A stretch of 64,000 nt of DNA from Allofournierella_A excrementavium (GCA_019120375.1 DWVE01000062.1:1-64000), one strand, 5' to 3'. Numbered from the stretch's first letter, positions 17,326-26,128 are shown. The notes: generated by a model not told the origin, from the sequence alone. Translations and numbers: made by a program.

Positions 17326-18342
17326 TCAGCCCAGGCGGCGCACCGAGCCTCGCTCCACCAGCTGCAGGGGAAGGATCTCCTCCTGCTTGGTCAGGTCGGG
17401 CTGGGCGATGTGCTTGAGCAGCAGCTCCACCGCCCGCTGACCCTTGAGGGAGATCTGCTGGCGCACGGTGGTCAGGCCCGGGGTGAGATATTGGGAGACT
17501 TCCAGATCGTCGAAGCCGATGACCGAAATATCGTCCGGCACCCGCAGCCCCGCTTCGTAGAAACCTTTCATGGCCCCGATGGCCAGGATGTCCGCCGCGG
17601 CCACCACGGCGGTCACCGGCAGGCGGCTCTCCACCAGCTTGTTCGCCAGTTCCACGCCGCTGGCGTAGTCGATCTGGCCCTCGAACACATATTCCTCCCG
17701 GAAGGGTACGCCGAACTCCGCCAGCGCCTTCTGGTAACCGGTCAAGCGTTTTTTCATTACGCCGTTCTCCTGGATGCAACCGGAGAAAAAGGCCGCTTCC
17801 CGGTGGCCGCACTGCAGCACGTACTGGGTGGCCAGATAGCTGCCGTAGGCGTCGTCGATGCGGATGTTGTGATAGTAATAATCGTTGCAGTAGCTGTCGA
17901 TCAGCACGATGGGGATCTGGGATTTTTTCATCTGCTGGTAGAACTCGCTGGGATACATGCCGATGACGATGATGCCGTCCAGGTTCCGCTGCTTGGCCAG
18001 AGTGAGATAACTCTCATTGGCGTCGGTTGCGGAGATGAGGATGTGATACCCCTGCTGGCGGGCGTGGTATTCGATGCTGCCCAGCACCTCACTGTAAAAG
18101 CTGTTCTGGAACATCAGCCGGTCGCCCGGCTCGGTCTGGGGCACCACCACGCCGATGAGCTTGGAGTCCCGCATGCTCAGGCCCCGGGCGTTCAGGTCGG
18201 GGACATAGTCCAGCTGATGCACGGCCTCCATCACCCGGCGGCGGGTGTCCTCCGAGATGGTGCGCTTGCCGTTGAGTACATACGAAACGGTGGCGGAGGA
18301 AACGCCCGCCAGCTGTGCAACGTCTTTCAATGTGGCGCGCAT
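17326..18342 (-). CDS. LacI-family transcriptional repressor
   Basis: A 338-residue regulator. Residues 1-56 are the LacI helix-turn-helix and hinge (TLKDVAQLAGVSSATVSYVL, then ARGLS), followed by a periplasmic-binding-protein-like effector domain ending before the SVRRLG tail. It is divergent from the GH/GH65 unit and upstream of the ABC/GH31/pgmB unit. Two near-identical half-inverted operators in the 202-base spacer suggest that it represses both sides until the sugar or a derivative binds. Confidence 0.94.
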   Translation of the reverse strand: MRATLKDVAQLAGVSSATVSYVLNGKRTISEDTRRRVMEAVHQLDYVPDLNARGLSMRDSKLIGVVVPQTEPGDRLMFQNSFYSEVLGSIEYHARQQGYHILISATDANESYLTLAKQRNLDGIIVIGMYPSEFYQQMKKSQIPIVLIDSYCNDYYYHNIRIDDAYGSYLATQYVLQCGHREAAFFSGCIQENGVMKKRLTGYQKALAEFGVPFREEYVFEGQIDYASGVELANKLVESRLPVTAVVAAADILAIGAMKGFYEAGLRVPDDISVIGFDDLEVSQYLTPGLTTVRQQISLKGQRAVELLLKHIAQPDLTKQEEILPLQLVERGSVRRLG

Positions 18343-18376
18343 TCGTTCTCCTCCTTTTTGAAAAACAAACCACTTG

Positions 18377-18392
18377 ATTTAAGCGTTTAAAT
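18377..18392. promoter_or_regulatory. LacI-type operator O1 (near the repressor gene)
   Basis: ATTTAAGCGTTTAAAT, a CG-centred near-palindrome of LacI-family type, 35 bases before the repressor start codon. Its reverse complement recurs at 18509, suggesting autoregulation and possible looping. Confidence 0.7.
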
Positions 18393-18464
18393 TCATTTTG
18401 CAATATCATCATAGCGAATCAACGAAGAAAAGTCAACATCTTTTCTTTAATTTTGTGAAATTGC

Positions 18465-18492
18465 TTGACTTTGCCCTGAATTATGATACACT
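18465..18492 (+). promoter_or_regulatory. Promoter of the glycosidase/GH65 unit
   Basis: TTGACT at 18465-18470 and TACACT at 18487-18492, spacing 16, with a TG upstream of the -10. The operator O2 begins 17 bases after it, where it would block elongation. Confidence 0.6.
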
Positions 18493-18508
18493 TTTCTCAA
18501 CGAAGCCT

Positions 18509-18523
18509 GTTTAAACGCTTAAT
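18509..18523. promoter_or_regulatory. LacI-type operator O2
   Basis: GTTTAAACGCTTAAT. Its 13-base core TTTAAACGCTTAA is the exact reverse complement of the core of O1. It lies just downstream of the plus-strand promoter and 22 bases before the GTG start of the glycosidase gene. Confidence 0.7.
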
Positions 18524-18544
18524 CTTATCGCGGAGGTGTTCAAG

Positions 18545-20338
18545 GTGGACAAATATCTTCCCACCGGCAACGAGATGCTCTCCATCCCCAGGTTGGCCGA
18601 GACTGGCGGCGCGGTGGAGGACGTCACCTTTTTATATATGGGATGCAAGGGCCTCATCGATCTGCGGGGCGCGCAGGATGAAGCCCTGATGGCGCCTTTT
18701 GTGGAGGTGAACGGCACCGCTTTGCCGCTGAAAGACCTTTGCTGGGAGCGCCTCGGCTTCTGGGTGCCCCGCTTTCACTGCAAGGCAGGCCCGCTGGAAG
18801 TGGAAGGCACTCTTCTGGCCCCCACGGGGGAGCGGGGCTTCGGCTACCGGCTGGCTCTGCGCAGCGCCGGCGAAGCCTGCGGTGTTCGCTTCGGCCTTGC
18901 GGGCTGCTGGGCCGGCGCCTGGCACTGCGTCAACGAAGAAAAACCCATCGAGGGCCGCCGCGGTTGTTTTCACAGCCTCTGGAACGACGGCCCGGTGTTC
19001 GACATGACCTGCGGTACGCCGCTGTTCGCCTTTGCTCCCATGTCCGACGCGCCCTGCCGCTGCGATTTTGAGCAGGAGGAAAAGGGCGTGCGCTACCGGC
19101 TGGTCCACGAGGCAGACCTTGCCCCCGGCGAAAGCTGTGCCGCCACGGTGTGGTGGGGCTTTGGCTACGAGGAGGTCTCCGCCGCCACCAGCGCCAAGGA
19201 GATGCTGCGCCAGGGCTGGCAAACAGAGCTGGACCGCACCCTCGCCTGGCTGGCGCGACGCAGCGCCGACCTGGGAGACGAGGCCCTGACCCGCTGGTAC
19301 AACACCAATCTGTTTTTTTGCATCCACTTCTCCACCGGCGTCACGCTGGACACCGAGGAGCTGGTGCTGGTCACCAGCCGCAGCCCCCGCTACTATGTGA
19401 GCGCCGCCTATTGGGACCGTGACAGCCTGCTCTGGAGTTTCCCGGCCATCCTCCAGGCGGACCCGACGCTGGCAAGGCGGATGCTGGACCATGTGTTCGG
19501 CCGCCAGCGGCGCAATCTGGGGGTGCACTCCCGCTTCATCGACGGCACTGTGCTGGAGCCGGGCTTTGAGCTGGACGAGCTGATGGCCCCGGTGTTGGCG
19601 CTGGAGCGGTATGTGGCCGCCACCGGCGACCGGGCGGTGCTGCAAAAAGAGAACGTGCGTCAGGGCGTGGAGGAAATTTTGGGGAAGCTGGCGGCCTGCC
19701 GCCATCCCCAAACGGCCCTCTACGAGACCTTCCTCCAGCCCACCGACGACGAGCGGGTCCATCCCTATCTCACCTACGACAACGCTCTGGTCTGGCGAGC
19801 TCTGCGTGCGCTGGCCAGGCTTTTCCCGGAGCGGGCGGCCCTGGCCGAAGAGGCCGAGGCGGTGTGCCAGGCGGTGAGGGAGCACTGTGTGAAAACGAAC
19901 AGGGACGGCGCGCCCTATTTCGCCTGGAGCGTGGACCTTGCGGGAAACAGCGATGTGTACGACGAGCCGCCGGGAAGCCTGCAGTTGCTGGCCGAGCTGG
20001 GCTTTTGCGAAAAGGACGACCCGGTCTGGCAGAACACCGTGGCGATGATCCGCGCCCCGGAATACCGATACAGCTTTGCCGGCTGCCCCATTGCGGAGAT
20101 AGGCTGCCCTCACGCGCCCCACCCCTGGCTGCTCAGTGTGGCCAACAGCCTGCTCTGCGGCAGGGTGGAGCAGAGCCTTGCCATCCTGCGCGCCTCGCCC
20201 ATGGACAACGGCATCGCCTGCGAGAGCATTGATGAGGTGACCGGCGAGTGCACCACCGGCGAGGCCTTCGCCACCTGCGCGGGCTTTGTGTGCTATGCGC
20301 TGCGCCGGGCGTTGAAGGGAGGGGAAGAGGATGCGTGA
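18545..20338 (+). CDS. (alpha/alpha)6-barrel glycosidase, family not assigned
   Basis: A 597-residue protein with an N-terminal beta-sandwich-like part (to about residue 230) and a C-terminal helical half with motifs of six-hairpin glycosidases: AAYWDRDSLLWSFPAI near residue 290, then HSRFIDGTVLEPGFELDEL, and a late PHPWLLSVANSLL. The WDRD motif recalls glucoamylase/GH63/debranching-type catalysts. I cannot name the CAZy family. Start: GTG 18545, 6 bases behind GGAGGTG. Its stop overlaps the GH65 start, so the two are coupled. No signal peptide, hence cytoplasmic. It may trim the sugar for GH65 or act on a branched form of the same substrate. Confidence 0.75.
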   Translation: MDKYLPTGNEMLSIPRLAETGGAVEDVTFLYMGCKGLIDLRGAQDEALMAPFVEVNGTALPLKDLCWERLGFWVPRFHCKAGPLEVEGTLLAPTGERGFGYRLALRSAGEACGVRFGLAGCWAGAWHCVNEEKPIEGRRGCFHSLWNDGPVFDMTCGTPLFAFAPMSDAPCRCDFEQEEKGVRYRLVHEADLAPGESCAATVWWGFGYEEVSAATSAKEMLRQGWQTELDRTLAWLARRSADLGDEALTRWYNTNLFFCIHFSTGVTLDTEELVLVTSRSPRYYVSAAYWDRDSLLWSFPAILQADPTLARRMLDHVFGRQRRNLGVHSRFIDGTVLEPGFELDELMAPVLALERYVAATGDRAVLQKENVRQGVEEILGKLAACRHPQTALYETFLQPTDDERVHPYLTYDNALVWRALRALARLFPERAALAEEAEAVCQAVREHCVKTNRDGAPYFAWSVDLAGNSDVYDEPPGSLQLLAELGFCEKDDPVWQNTVAMIRAPEYRYSFAGCPIAEIGCPHAPHPWLLSVANSLLCGRVEQSLAILRASPMDNGIACESIDEVTGECTTGEAFATCAGFVCYALRRALKGGEEDA

Positions 20339-22478
20339 AGACATCCGTCTGGAGGACTGGCGCATTTGGGCAGACGGCCCCTTTCAGGACGATTTTCTGG
20401 AGAGTATCTTCTTCTGCGGCGGAGGCCGCATGGGCGTGCGGGGCTACGCCGCGGGGGACCCACGGCCCCGCCCGGTGCAGCAGGGGCTGTTCCTGGCGGG
20501 CATGTTCGATGAGATAAAGCCTGGCATCACCGACGTTATCCACCTGCCCACCCCGGTGTGGCATCACCTCACCGTGAACGGCGAGGAACCTGCCTTTTGC
20601 GGCAGTGTGCGCCGTACCCTGGAACTGGACAAGGGCCTGCTCCGGCTGGAATACCGGCTCCAGGCGGCACAAGCGGCGCTGAAGGTGACCGAGGAGCGTT
20701 TTTTTGACCCCGAACGCCCGGCGCTGCTGGCCCAGCGACTGACGGTGGAGCCCCAGGCCCCGGCACGGCTGCGGCTGGAGAGCGGCATTTACTCCGCCAG
20801 CTGCAACTGCCCCGTGCCGGACGACCAGGTGAAGGAGAACACCGAGACGATGCAGCTGATGGAGGAGATGGAGCCGCGGTTTGAAGAAAACGCGCTCACC
20901 GGCCGTTGGCGCAGCCGCACCACAGGCCTGGAACTGCGCCAGGAACTGACCTTCCGGGTCAAAGGCGGCGCGGTGGCCGGCAGCTTTTGGCGCCCGGGCG
21001 AGGCGCTGGGCCTTGTCGTGGAAGGCGATGGCGGGCCGCTGGTGGTGGAAAAGACGGCGGCCCTGTTCACCAGCCGCGACAAGGACCCCCGCGTCGCCTC
21101 TGCTCCCGAAGAGGAGGGCTGGGAGGAACTGCTGGCGGCGGCGCAGCGCCATTGGGCCCGCCGCTGGCAGGTGATGGACCTTCAGGTGGAAGGGGACGAG
21201 AACGCCCAGGCCGCCCTGCGCTATCTGGCCTATCAGCTCACCGCCAGCTGCAGCGGGAGAGACGACACGGTGAACATCGGGGCGCGGGGACTCACCCACG
21301 CCCGCTATAAGGGCTGCTATTTCTGGGATACCGACCTCTTCATGCTGCCCTTCTTCCTCTATACCCAACCGGCGTCCGCCCGCAGTCTTGCCCAGTACCG
21401 GGTGAACTGCCTGCCTCAGGCCAAAGCCCACGCGAAGAAAATGAACGGCGCGGGGGCCCGCTACCCCTGGATGGCCTCCTTTGACGGCAGCGAGCAGTGC
21501 GAAAGCTGGGACATCGGGGCCAGCGAGGTGCACATCACCGCCGATGTGGCCTATGCGCTGGACCAGTACCTGCAGGCCACCGGCGACGAGTCTTTTGCCC
21601 CCGGCGCGCGGGAGGTGTTTGTGGAGACCGCCCGCTTCTGGCGCAGCCGCTACACTGCAGAGCCGGGCGCCGGGCGGGAGAACCTGCTGTTCTGCAAAGG
21701 ACCGGATGAATACTGCGGCATCACCAGCAACAACCTGTTCACCGGCGAGATGGTGCGCCATAACCTGGACCTGGCCCTGGCGGCGGCAGAAACGCTGCGC
21801 CAAGAGGAGCCAGAGCGGTACGCCGCGCTAGGCCTCACGGAAAAGGAGACCGAAGGCTGGCGGAAACTGCGGGAGGCCATCCCCGTGCCTCGCGACCCGG
21901 CCACCGGGCGGCTTTGGCCGGACGACACCTTCCATCTGCTGGAACCGGTGGACCCGGCGGCGCTCAAAGAGGGGGACGAGGCCAGCTATCACAAGGTATG
22001 TTTCGACCGCCTGCAGCGCTATCAGGTCATCAAACAGGCGGACACCCTTCTGCTGATGACCCGTCTGCCGGATCGGTTCACCGGGGAAGAGAAGAAAAAC
22101 GCCTGGGAGGATTTTGAACCCAAGTGCCTGCACGATTCCACCCTCAGCTTTGCCAGTCACGCCCTCTTTGCCGCCCAGAATGGGTATGACGATGCTGCCT
22201 GGCGCTATTTTGAAAAGGCGTTGTATCTTGACCTGCGGGAGGTCATGGGCAACACCGGCAAGGAAGGACTGCATCTGGCGGGCCTGGGCGAGACCTGGCA
22301 GGCGGCGGTGTTTGGTTTCGCGGGCCTGCGTTTTGGGCCGCAGGGCCCCACCCTTTCGCCTCGGCTGCCCACAGGCTGGAAGTCACTGCGCTTCCGCTTT
22401 TATTGGCGCGGCCGCCTCTACGAGGCGCGGGCGGACCAAAAAAGCGGGGATGTTGTTCCCTGCGAAACGGACATCTGA
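20331..22478 (+). CDS. GH65 family enzyme, probable disaccharide phosphorylase
   Basis: A 715-residue GH65 protein. The general acid is E460 in KGPDEY; the phosphate-binding region appears as HDSTLSFASHALFAAQ, and the C-terminal HLAGLGETWQAAVFGFAGL block is standard for the family. GH65 enzymes cleave alpha-glucobioses (maltose, trehalose, kojibiose, nigerose) with phosphate to give beta-glucose 1-phosphate. The pgmB gene on the divergent operon supplies the next step. A histidine usual after GPDEY is cysteine here and the segment CESWDIGASEVHI differs from well-known subfamilies, so the specificity may be unusual. ATG 20331 follows GGAGGGGAAGAGG and overlaps the upstream stop. Confidence 0.88.
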   Translation: MREDIRLEDWRIWADGPFQDDFLESIFFCGGGRMGVRGYAAGDPRPRPVQQGLFLAGMFDEIKPGITDVIHLPTPVWHHLTVNGEEPAFCGSVRRTLELDKGLLRLEYRLQAAQAALKVTEERFFDPERPALLAQRLTVEPQAPARLRLESGIYSASCNCPVPDDQVKENTETMQLMEEMEPRFEENALTGRWRSRTTGLELRQELTFRVKGGAVAGSFWRPGEALGLVVEGDGGPLVVEKTAALFTSRDKDPRVASAPEEEGWEELLAAAQRHWARRWQVMDLQVEGDENAQAALRYLAYQLTASCSGRDDTVNIGARGLTHARYKGCYFWDTDLFMLPFFLYTQPASARSLAQYRVNCLPQAKAHAKKMNGAGARYPWMASFDGSEQCESWDIGASEVHITADVAYALDQYLQATGDESFAPGAREVFVETARFWRSRYTAEPGAGRENLLFCKGPDEYCGITSNNLFTGEMVRHNLDLALAAAETLRQEEPERYAALGLTEKETEGWRKLREAIPVPRDPATGRLWPDDTFHLLEPVDPAALKEGDEASYHKVCFDRLQRYQVIKQADTLLLMTRLPDRFTGEEKKNAWEDFEPKCLHDSTLSFASHALFAAQNGYDDAAWRYFEKALYLDLREVMGNTGKEGLHLAGLGETWQAAVFGFAGLRFGPQGPTLSPRLPTGWKSLRFRFYWRGRLYEARADQKSGDVVPCETDI

Positions 22479-22481
22479 ACA

Positions 22482-22526
22482 AAAAGCGCGGGGCCGAGCA
22501 ACCATTCTGCTCGGCCCCGCGCTTTT
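22482..22526. terminator. Bidirectional terminator between GH65 and SDR genes
   Basis: A 19-bp perfect stem (AAAAGCGCGGGGCCGAGCA) with a 7-base loop, ending in TTTT on both strands; it serves the convergent GH65 and SDR genes. Confidence 0.93.
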
Positions 22527-22546
22527 AGTAATGCGGGCCTGTCGTT

Positions 22547-23446
22547 TCAAATCTGCTTTTGCAGCTGCTTTTGGAAGAATTTCGTGTTGTAGAGCTTCAG
22601 CGCAACCGGAACATTCAGCCGGCTCTTTTTGTAGCCCAGAACGATCTGGCAGTTGTTGGCCATGTCCACGATCAGCAGCTGGCCGGAGACGAACCGGGCC
22701 ATGGGCGAGTTCAAAAACAGCAGAGGCTCGGCCATCTCGGCGGGGGTGGCAAGACGGCCGGCGGTGCCGTTTTCCCGCAGAAGGGCCTCTTTGCCGCCCG
22801 CCATCTTCTCGAATTCCTGCTTCATGCCGGTGTCGGTGGAGCCGGGCAGCACCGCGTTCACGCGGATGCCGCGGGACGCCAGTTCCACCGCCTTTTTGTT
22901 GGTGTAGTAGTTCATTGCCCGCTTGGAGAGCGAGTAGGCCATGATGCCGACGCCGTTTTTGGGGGCGACCTTCTTCATGAAGGCGGTCATCTCTTCCCAG
23001 GTGGAGCAGTCCATCACCGCGCGGTACTCCTTCTGCCACTTTTCCCACATCAGGCCGCCGGTGGAGGTGACATAGGCGATGGCGTCGCCCGCCTCCATCC
23101 GCTTTTCCAGATAGGCTTCGGTGATGTATTTGTTGGCGCTGAAGTTCACGGTGAAGGTGGTCCACCAGTCGGTCTTCGCGCCGGACAGGCCCGCCACGCC
23201 GAAGAAGCAGTGAATGCGCGCGGGCAGCAGGGAAAAGGCGTGGTCAATGCTCGCCTTGTCGGCCAGGTCGGTGGGGATGAACTGTGCCATGCCCTCAGGC
23301 AGATATTCGTTGCGGTCCAGCCCGTAGACCACAGCGCCCTGGGCGATCAGCATCTCGCACACCGACCGCCCGATGCCGCTGGCAGAGCCGGTCACAACAC
23401 ACACCTTGCCTGCGTAATCCATCAAGTCCGTCCCATTTTCGCTCAT
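22547..23446 (-). CDS. Short-chain dehydrogenase/reductase, 3-alpha-hydroxysteroid/coniferyl-alcohol dehydrogenase-like
   Basis: A 299-residue SDR. TGSASGIG (19-26) binds NAD(P); the catalytic triad is S128 in VTSTGG, Y171 and K175 in YSLSK. The stretch LADKASIDHAFSLLP and GVAGLSG resembles the 3-alpha-hydroxysteroid/coniferyl-alcohol dehydrogenase branch, which acts on bulky secondary alcohols. The C-terminus is about 40 residues longer than the short members. It is divergent from a TetR gene with a shared 14-base palindrome, so it is probably induced by a hydrophobic ligand of that regulator. The substrate is not known; steroid or bile acid would be a test case, not a conclusion. Confidence 0.8.
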   Translation of the reverse strand: MSENGTDLMDYAGKVCVVTGSASGIGRSVCEMLIAQGAVVYGLDRNEYLPEGMAQFIPTDLADKASIDHAFSLLPARIHCFFGVAGLSGAKTDWWTTFTVNFSANKYITEAYLEKRMEAGDAIAYVTSTGGLMWEKWQKEYRAVMDCSTWEEMTAFMKKVAPKNGVGIMAYSLSKRAMNYYTNKKAVELASRGIRVNAVLPGSTDTGMKQEFEKMAGGKEALLRENGTAGRLATPAEMAEPLLFLNSPMARFVSGQLLIVDMANNCQIVLGYKKSRLNVPVALKLYNTKFFQKQLQKQI

Positions 23447-23465
23447 GTTCGATTCTCCCTTTCAG

Positions 23466-23479
23466 TAGACATTTGTCTA
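23466..23479. promoter_or_regulatory. Palindromic TetR operator TAGACATTTGTCTA
   Basis: A perfect inverted repeat TAGACA-TT-TGTCTA between the SDR and TetR genes. It overlaps the -35 box of the TetR promoter and lies 20 bases upstream of the SDR start codon, so one bound dimer could silence both. Confidence 0.8.
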
Positions 23480-23501
23480 TATTGTGGAAAAATTATATAA
23501 T
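23473..23501 (+). promoter_or_regulatory. Promoter of the TetR gene
   Basis: TTGTCT at 23473-23478 and TATAAT at 23496-23501, spacing 17. The -35 is inside the palindromic operator, as in self-repressing TetR genes. The -10 position excludes an ATG at 23500 as the start codon. Confidence 0.75.
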
Positions 23502-23535
23502 GAAAAAAGGGCCGCGTAAAGCGCCCGGAAGGCAA

Positions 23536-24075
23536 ATGAAACAGAATGGGGGAAACTGGCTCATGGCCAAAAGCAGGGTGCAGGAATACATCACCGGCGC
23601 AATGTTCGAGCTGCTGGAGAAAAAGGACTATACTCACATCACCGTGCAGGATCTGGTGGACCGGGCCGGAGTGTGCCGCGCCTCGTTCTACCGCAACTAT
23701 TTCACCATGGACGAGGTGATCGACCGCTTCCTGGACGGAGTGTTCACTGAGGCCTATCCCCGGGAGGCCATGTCCCCGGCCAATGTGGAGGAGTGCATCC
23801 GGCATTTTTTCAAAACGGCCTTGAAGTACCGCCGGCAGCTGCGGGTGCTTCTGCGGCGGGGCCTGCTGGACCGGGTGAGCGTGGCGTTCTACCGCCAGAC
23901 GCTGGAGCAGATCCGCCATCTGCAGGTGCTGAACAACAAATACCAGCCCTACTTCTTTTCGGGCGCGTCCGCCGCCATGCTCTGCGCCTGGGTGGAAAAC
24001 GATTTCGCCGAATCTCCCGAAGAGATGGCCCGCATTTTCATGGGATCGCTGCGGGGCTATATGGAACTGGCATAA
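23536..24075 (+). CDS. TetR/AcrR-family regulator
   Basis: A 179-residue protein from ATG 23536 (behind CCGGAAGG) or 170 residues from ATG 23563. The helix-turn-helix ITVQDLVDRAGVCRASFYRNY lies about 50-70 residues into the protein and the ligand-binding half is all helical, with the YFFSGASAAMLCAWVEN segment common in TetR proteins of Firmicutes (C-terminal domain of the TetR_C_33/Dha-type group). It is divergent from the SDR gene and shares a palindrome with it. The next gene (24256) has its own promoter. Confidence 0.88.
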   Translation: MKQNGGNWLMAKSRVQEYITGAMFELLEKKDYTHITVQDLVDRAGVCRASFYRNYFTMDEVIDRFLDGVFTEAYPREAMSPANVEECIRHFFKTALKYRRQLRVLLRRGLLDRVSVAFYRQTLEQIRHLQVLNNKYQPYFFSGASAAMLCAWVENDFAESPEEMARIFMGSLRGYMELA

Positions 24076-24168
24076 AACAAACAGCGCCCCCGGCAGCAAA
24101 CGCTGCGCAGCGCGCGGTGAAAGGCAAAGGCGCAGCCGCCCGGCGGGCAGGAAACCTGACCCTCTTTT

Positions 24169-24197
24169 TTGCCGCCCTTGAACGAATGTGTTAAAAT
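24169..24197 (+). promoter_or_regulatory. Promoter of the zinc-dependent dehydrogenase gene
   Basis: TTGCCG at 24169-24174 and TAAAAT at 24192-24197, spacing 17, about 60 bases before the start codon. Confidence 0.6.
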
Positions 24198-24255
24198 GGA
24201 TGTAACAGCGCAGGGGACGCGGCAAGGCGGCCCCGAAGAAAGGGAAGGGAACATC

Positions 24256-25293
24256 ATGCTGGCATATACATATGTGGAAAAGGGCAGGTTCGAGCTGCTG
24301 GAAAAACCGAAGCCGGTCCTGCAGGACGAGCGGGACGCCATCGTGAAGGTGACGCTGGCCAGCATCTGCTCCAGCGACCTGCACATCAAGCACGGCAGCG
24401 TGCCCCGCGCGGTGCCCGGCATCACCGTGGGCCATGAGATGGTGGGCGTGGTGGAGCAGGTGGGCGCCGCCGTGACCACCGTGAAGCCCGGCGACCGGGT
24501 GACGGTGAATGTGGAGACCTTCTGCGGCGAGTGCTATTTCTGCCGCCACGGCTGGGTGAACAACTGCACCGACCCGAACGGCGGCTGGGCCCTGGGCTGC
24601 CGCATCGACGGCGGCCAGGCCGAGTATGTGCGGGTGCCCTATGCGGACCAGGGGCTGAACAAGATCCCGGACGAGGTGAGCGACCGGCAGGCGCTGTTCG
24701 TGGGCGACGTGCTGGCCACCGGCTACTGGGCGGCGCGCATCTCCGAGATACAGCCCGAGGACGCGGTGCTCATCATCGGCGCGGGGCCCACCGGCCTGTG
24801 CACCCTTCAGTGCGTGCTGCTGCACCGGCCCCGGCGGGTCATCGTCTGCGATGTGGACGAGAGCCGCCTTGCCTTCGTGCGCGCCCACTGGCCCGATGTG
24901 CTGACCGCCGCCCCCGAGGGCCTCAGGGAGTTCGTGCTGGCGCACAGCGACCACGGCGGCGCCGATGTGGTGCTGGAAGTGGCGGGCAGCGACGCAACCT
25001 TCCGCATGGCGTGGGACTGCGCGCGCCCCAACGCCATCGTCACGGTGGTGGCCCTCTACGACGGGCCGCAGGTGCTGCCTTTGCCCGAGATGTACGGCAA
25101 AAACCTCATCTTCAAGACCGGCGGCGTGGACGGCTGCGACTGCGAAGAGACCCTGTGCCTCATCGCGGAAGGCAAGATCGACACCACCCCGCTCATCACC
25201 CACACCTATCCCCTGAAGGACATCGCCGCGGCCTACGACCTGTTTGAAAACAGGCGGGACGGCGTTATCAAAGTGGCGGTTTCCATCGGCTGA
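24256..25293 (+). CDS. Zinc-binding alcohol/threonine-type dehydrogenase (MDR family)
   Basis: A 345-residue medium-chain dehydrogenase. ICSSDLHIKHG holds the first zinc ligand cysteine, GHEMVGVVEQVG is the GHE zinc motif, and a structural-zinc-like cluster is seen at CGECYFCRHGWVNNC. The nucleotide-binding loop is IIGAGPTGLCTLQC. Members oxidise secondary alcohols or polyols with NAD(P). ATG 24256 follows GGGAAGGGAACATC. It is a single-gene unit between its own promoter and a bidirectional hairpin. Substrate unknown. Confidence 0.9.
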   Translation: MLAYTYVEKGRFELLEKPKPVLQDERDAIVKVTLASICSSDLHIKHGSVPRAVPGITVGHEMVGVVEQVGAAVTTVKPGDRVTVNVETFCGECYFCRHGWVNNCTDPNGGWALGCRIDGGQAEYVRVPYADQGLNKIPDEVSDRQALFVGDVLATGYWAARISEIQPEDAVLIIGAGPTGLCTLQCVLLHRPRRVIVCDVDESRLAFVRAHWPDVLTAAPEGLREFVLAHSDHGGADVVLEVAGSDATFRMAWDCARPNAIVTVVALYDGPQVLPLPEMYGKNLIFKTGGVDGCDCEETLCLIAEGKIDTTPLITHTYPLKDIAAAYDLFENRRDGVIKVAVSIG

Positions 25294-25314
25294 ACGGCAC
25301 TGTGAAAAACAAAG

Positions 25315-25353
25315 GAGGCGGCCCCGCGCCATGGCGCGGGGCCGCCTCTCTTT
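25315..25353. terminator. Bidirectional terminator
   Basis: A near loopless 34-base perfect palindrome around CGCGCCATGGCGCG, followed by TCTTTTT on the plus strand and by a T-rich run on the minus strand. It ends the dehydrogenase gene and the convergent YggS gene. Confidence 0.9.
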
Positions 25354-25376
25354 TTGCTTTGTGGTCCGGGCCTGTC

Positions 25377-26093
25377 TCACGGGCGGCTGCCGTAGTCCCG
25401 GGGGCCGTAGATGGCCGTGCCGATGCGCACGATGGTGGCCCCTTCCAGGATGGCGGCCTCAAAGTCGCCGCTCATGCCCATGGAGAGGGTGTCCGGCAGG
25501 GCCGTCTGGTAGTGCTTTTCCTGCAGGCGGGTCAGCAGGCCGCGCATCTCGGCAAAAAAGGCGCGGGTCTCGTCGGGGGTGGCCCCGGCGGGCGGAATAG
25601 CCATCAGGCCCCGCAGCCGAAGGTTCGCCGCCGCCTCGGCGGCCTCCGCCAGGGACCACAGCCCCTCGGGGGCGACGCCGCTCTTGCTGGCCTCGGCGCC
25701 GATGTTGATCTCGATGAGGATGTCCTGGGTCAGCCCCAGCCGGGCGGCGGCAGCGTCCACCTTGCGCAGCAGGTGCTCGCTGTCCACGCTCTCGATCATG
25801 GAGACGCGGCCCACCACCTTGTTCACCTTGTTGGTCTGCAAATGGCCGATGAAGTGGCTGGGCTTGCCAAAGTAAGCCCCCGCGTCGCTCTTTTCCGTCA
25901 GCTCCTGCTCGTGGTTCTCACCGAACAGGTCGATGTCCAGCAGGGCGCTCTCCCGCACCTCCTCCACCGTGTGGGTCTTGCAGGCGGCGCACAGCAGCAC
26001 ATCCGCCGGGTCACGCCCCGCGGCGCGGGCCGCCTGCGCCATGCGGGCGCGGATGCCCTCTACCGCACGGGCCATCTGTTCCTTCGTTGCCAT
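25377..26093 (-). CDS. YggS/PLPBP-family pyridoxal 5'-phosphate homeostasis protein
   Basis: A 238-residue type III fold PLP protein. LLCAACKTHTVEEVRE contains the Schiff-base lysine (K41), GENHEQEL and HFIGHLQTNKVN are family hallmarks, and SMGMSGDFEAAI near the C-terminus binds the phosphate. It has no known catalytic activity and balances PLP and amino-acid pools. ATG 26093 follows AGAGG. It is downstream of the UPF0340 gene on the same strand (35-base gap), likely co-transcribed. The usual TKYV is KTHT here (a normal clostridial variant). Confidence 0.95.
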   Translation of the reverse strand: MATKEQMARAVEGIRARMAQAARAAGRDPADVLLCAACKTHTVEEVRESALLDIDLFGENHEQELTEKSDAGAYFGKPSHFIGHLQTNKVNKVVGRVSMIESVDSEHLLRKVDAAAARLGLTQDILIEINIGAEASKSGVAPEGLWSLAEAAEAAANLRLRGLMAIPPAGATPDETRAFFAEMRGLLTRLQEKHYQTALPDTLSMGMSGDFEAAILEGATIVRIGTAIYGPRDYGSRP

Positions 26094-26128
26094 TGAAAAA
26101 ACCTCTTTCCCACAGTCCTTCTTCGGGG

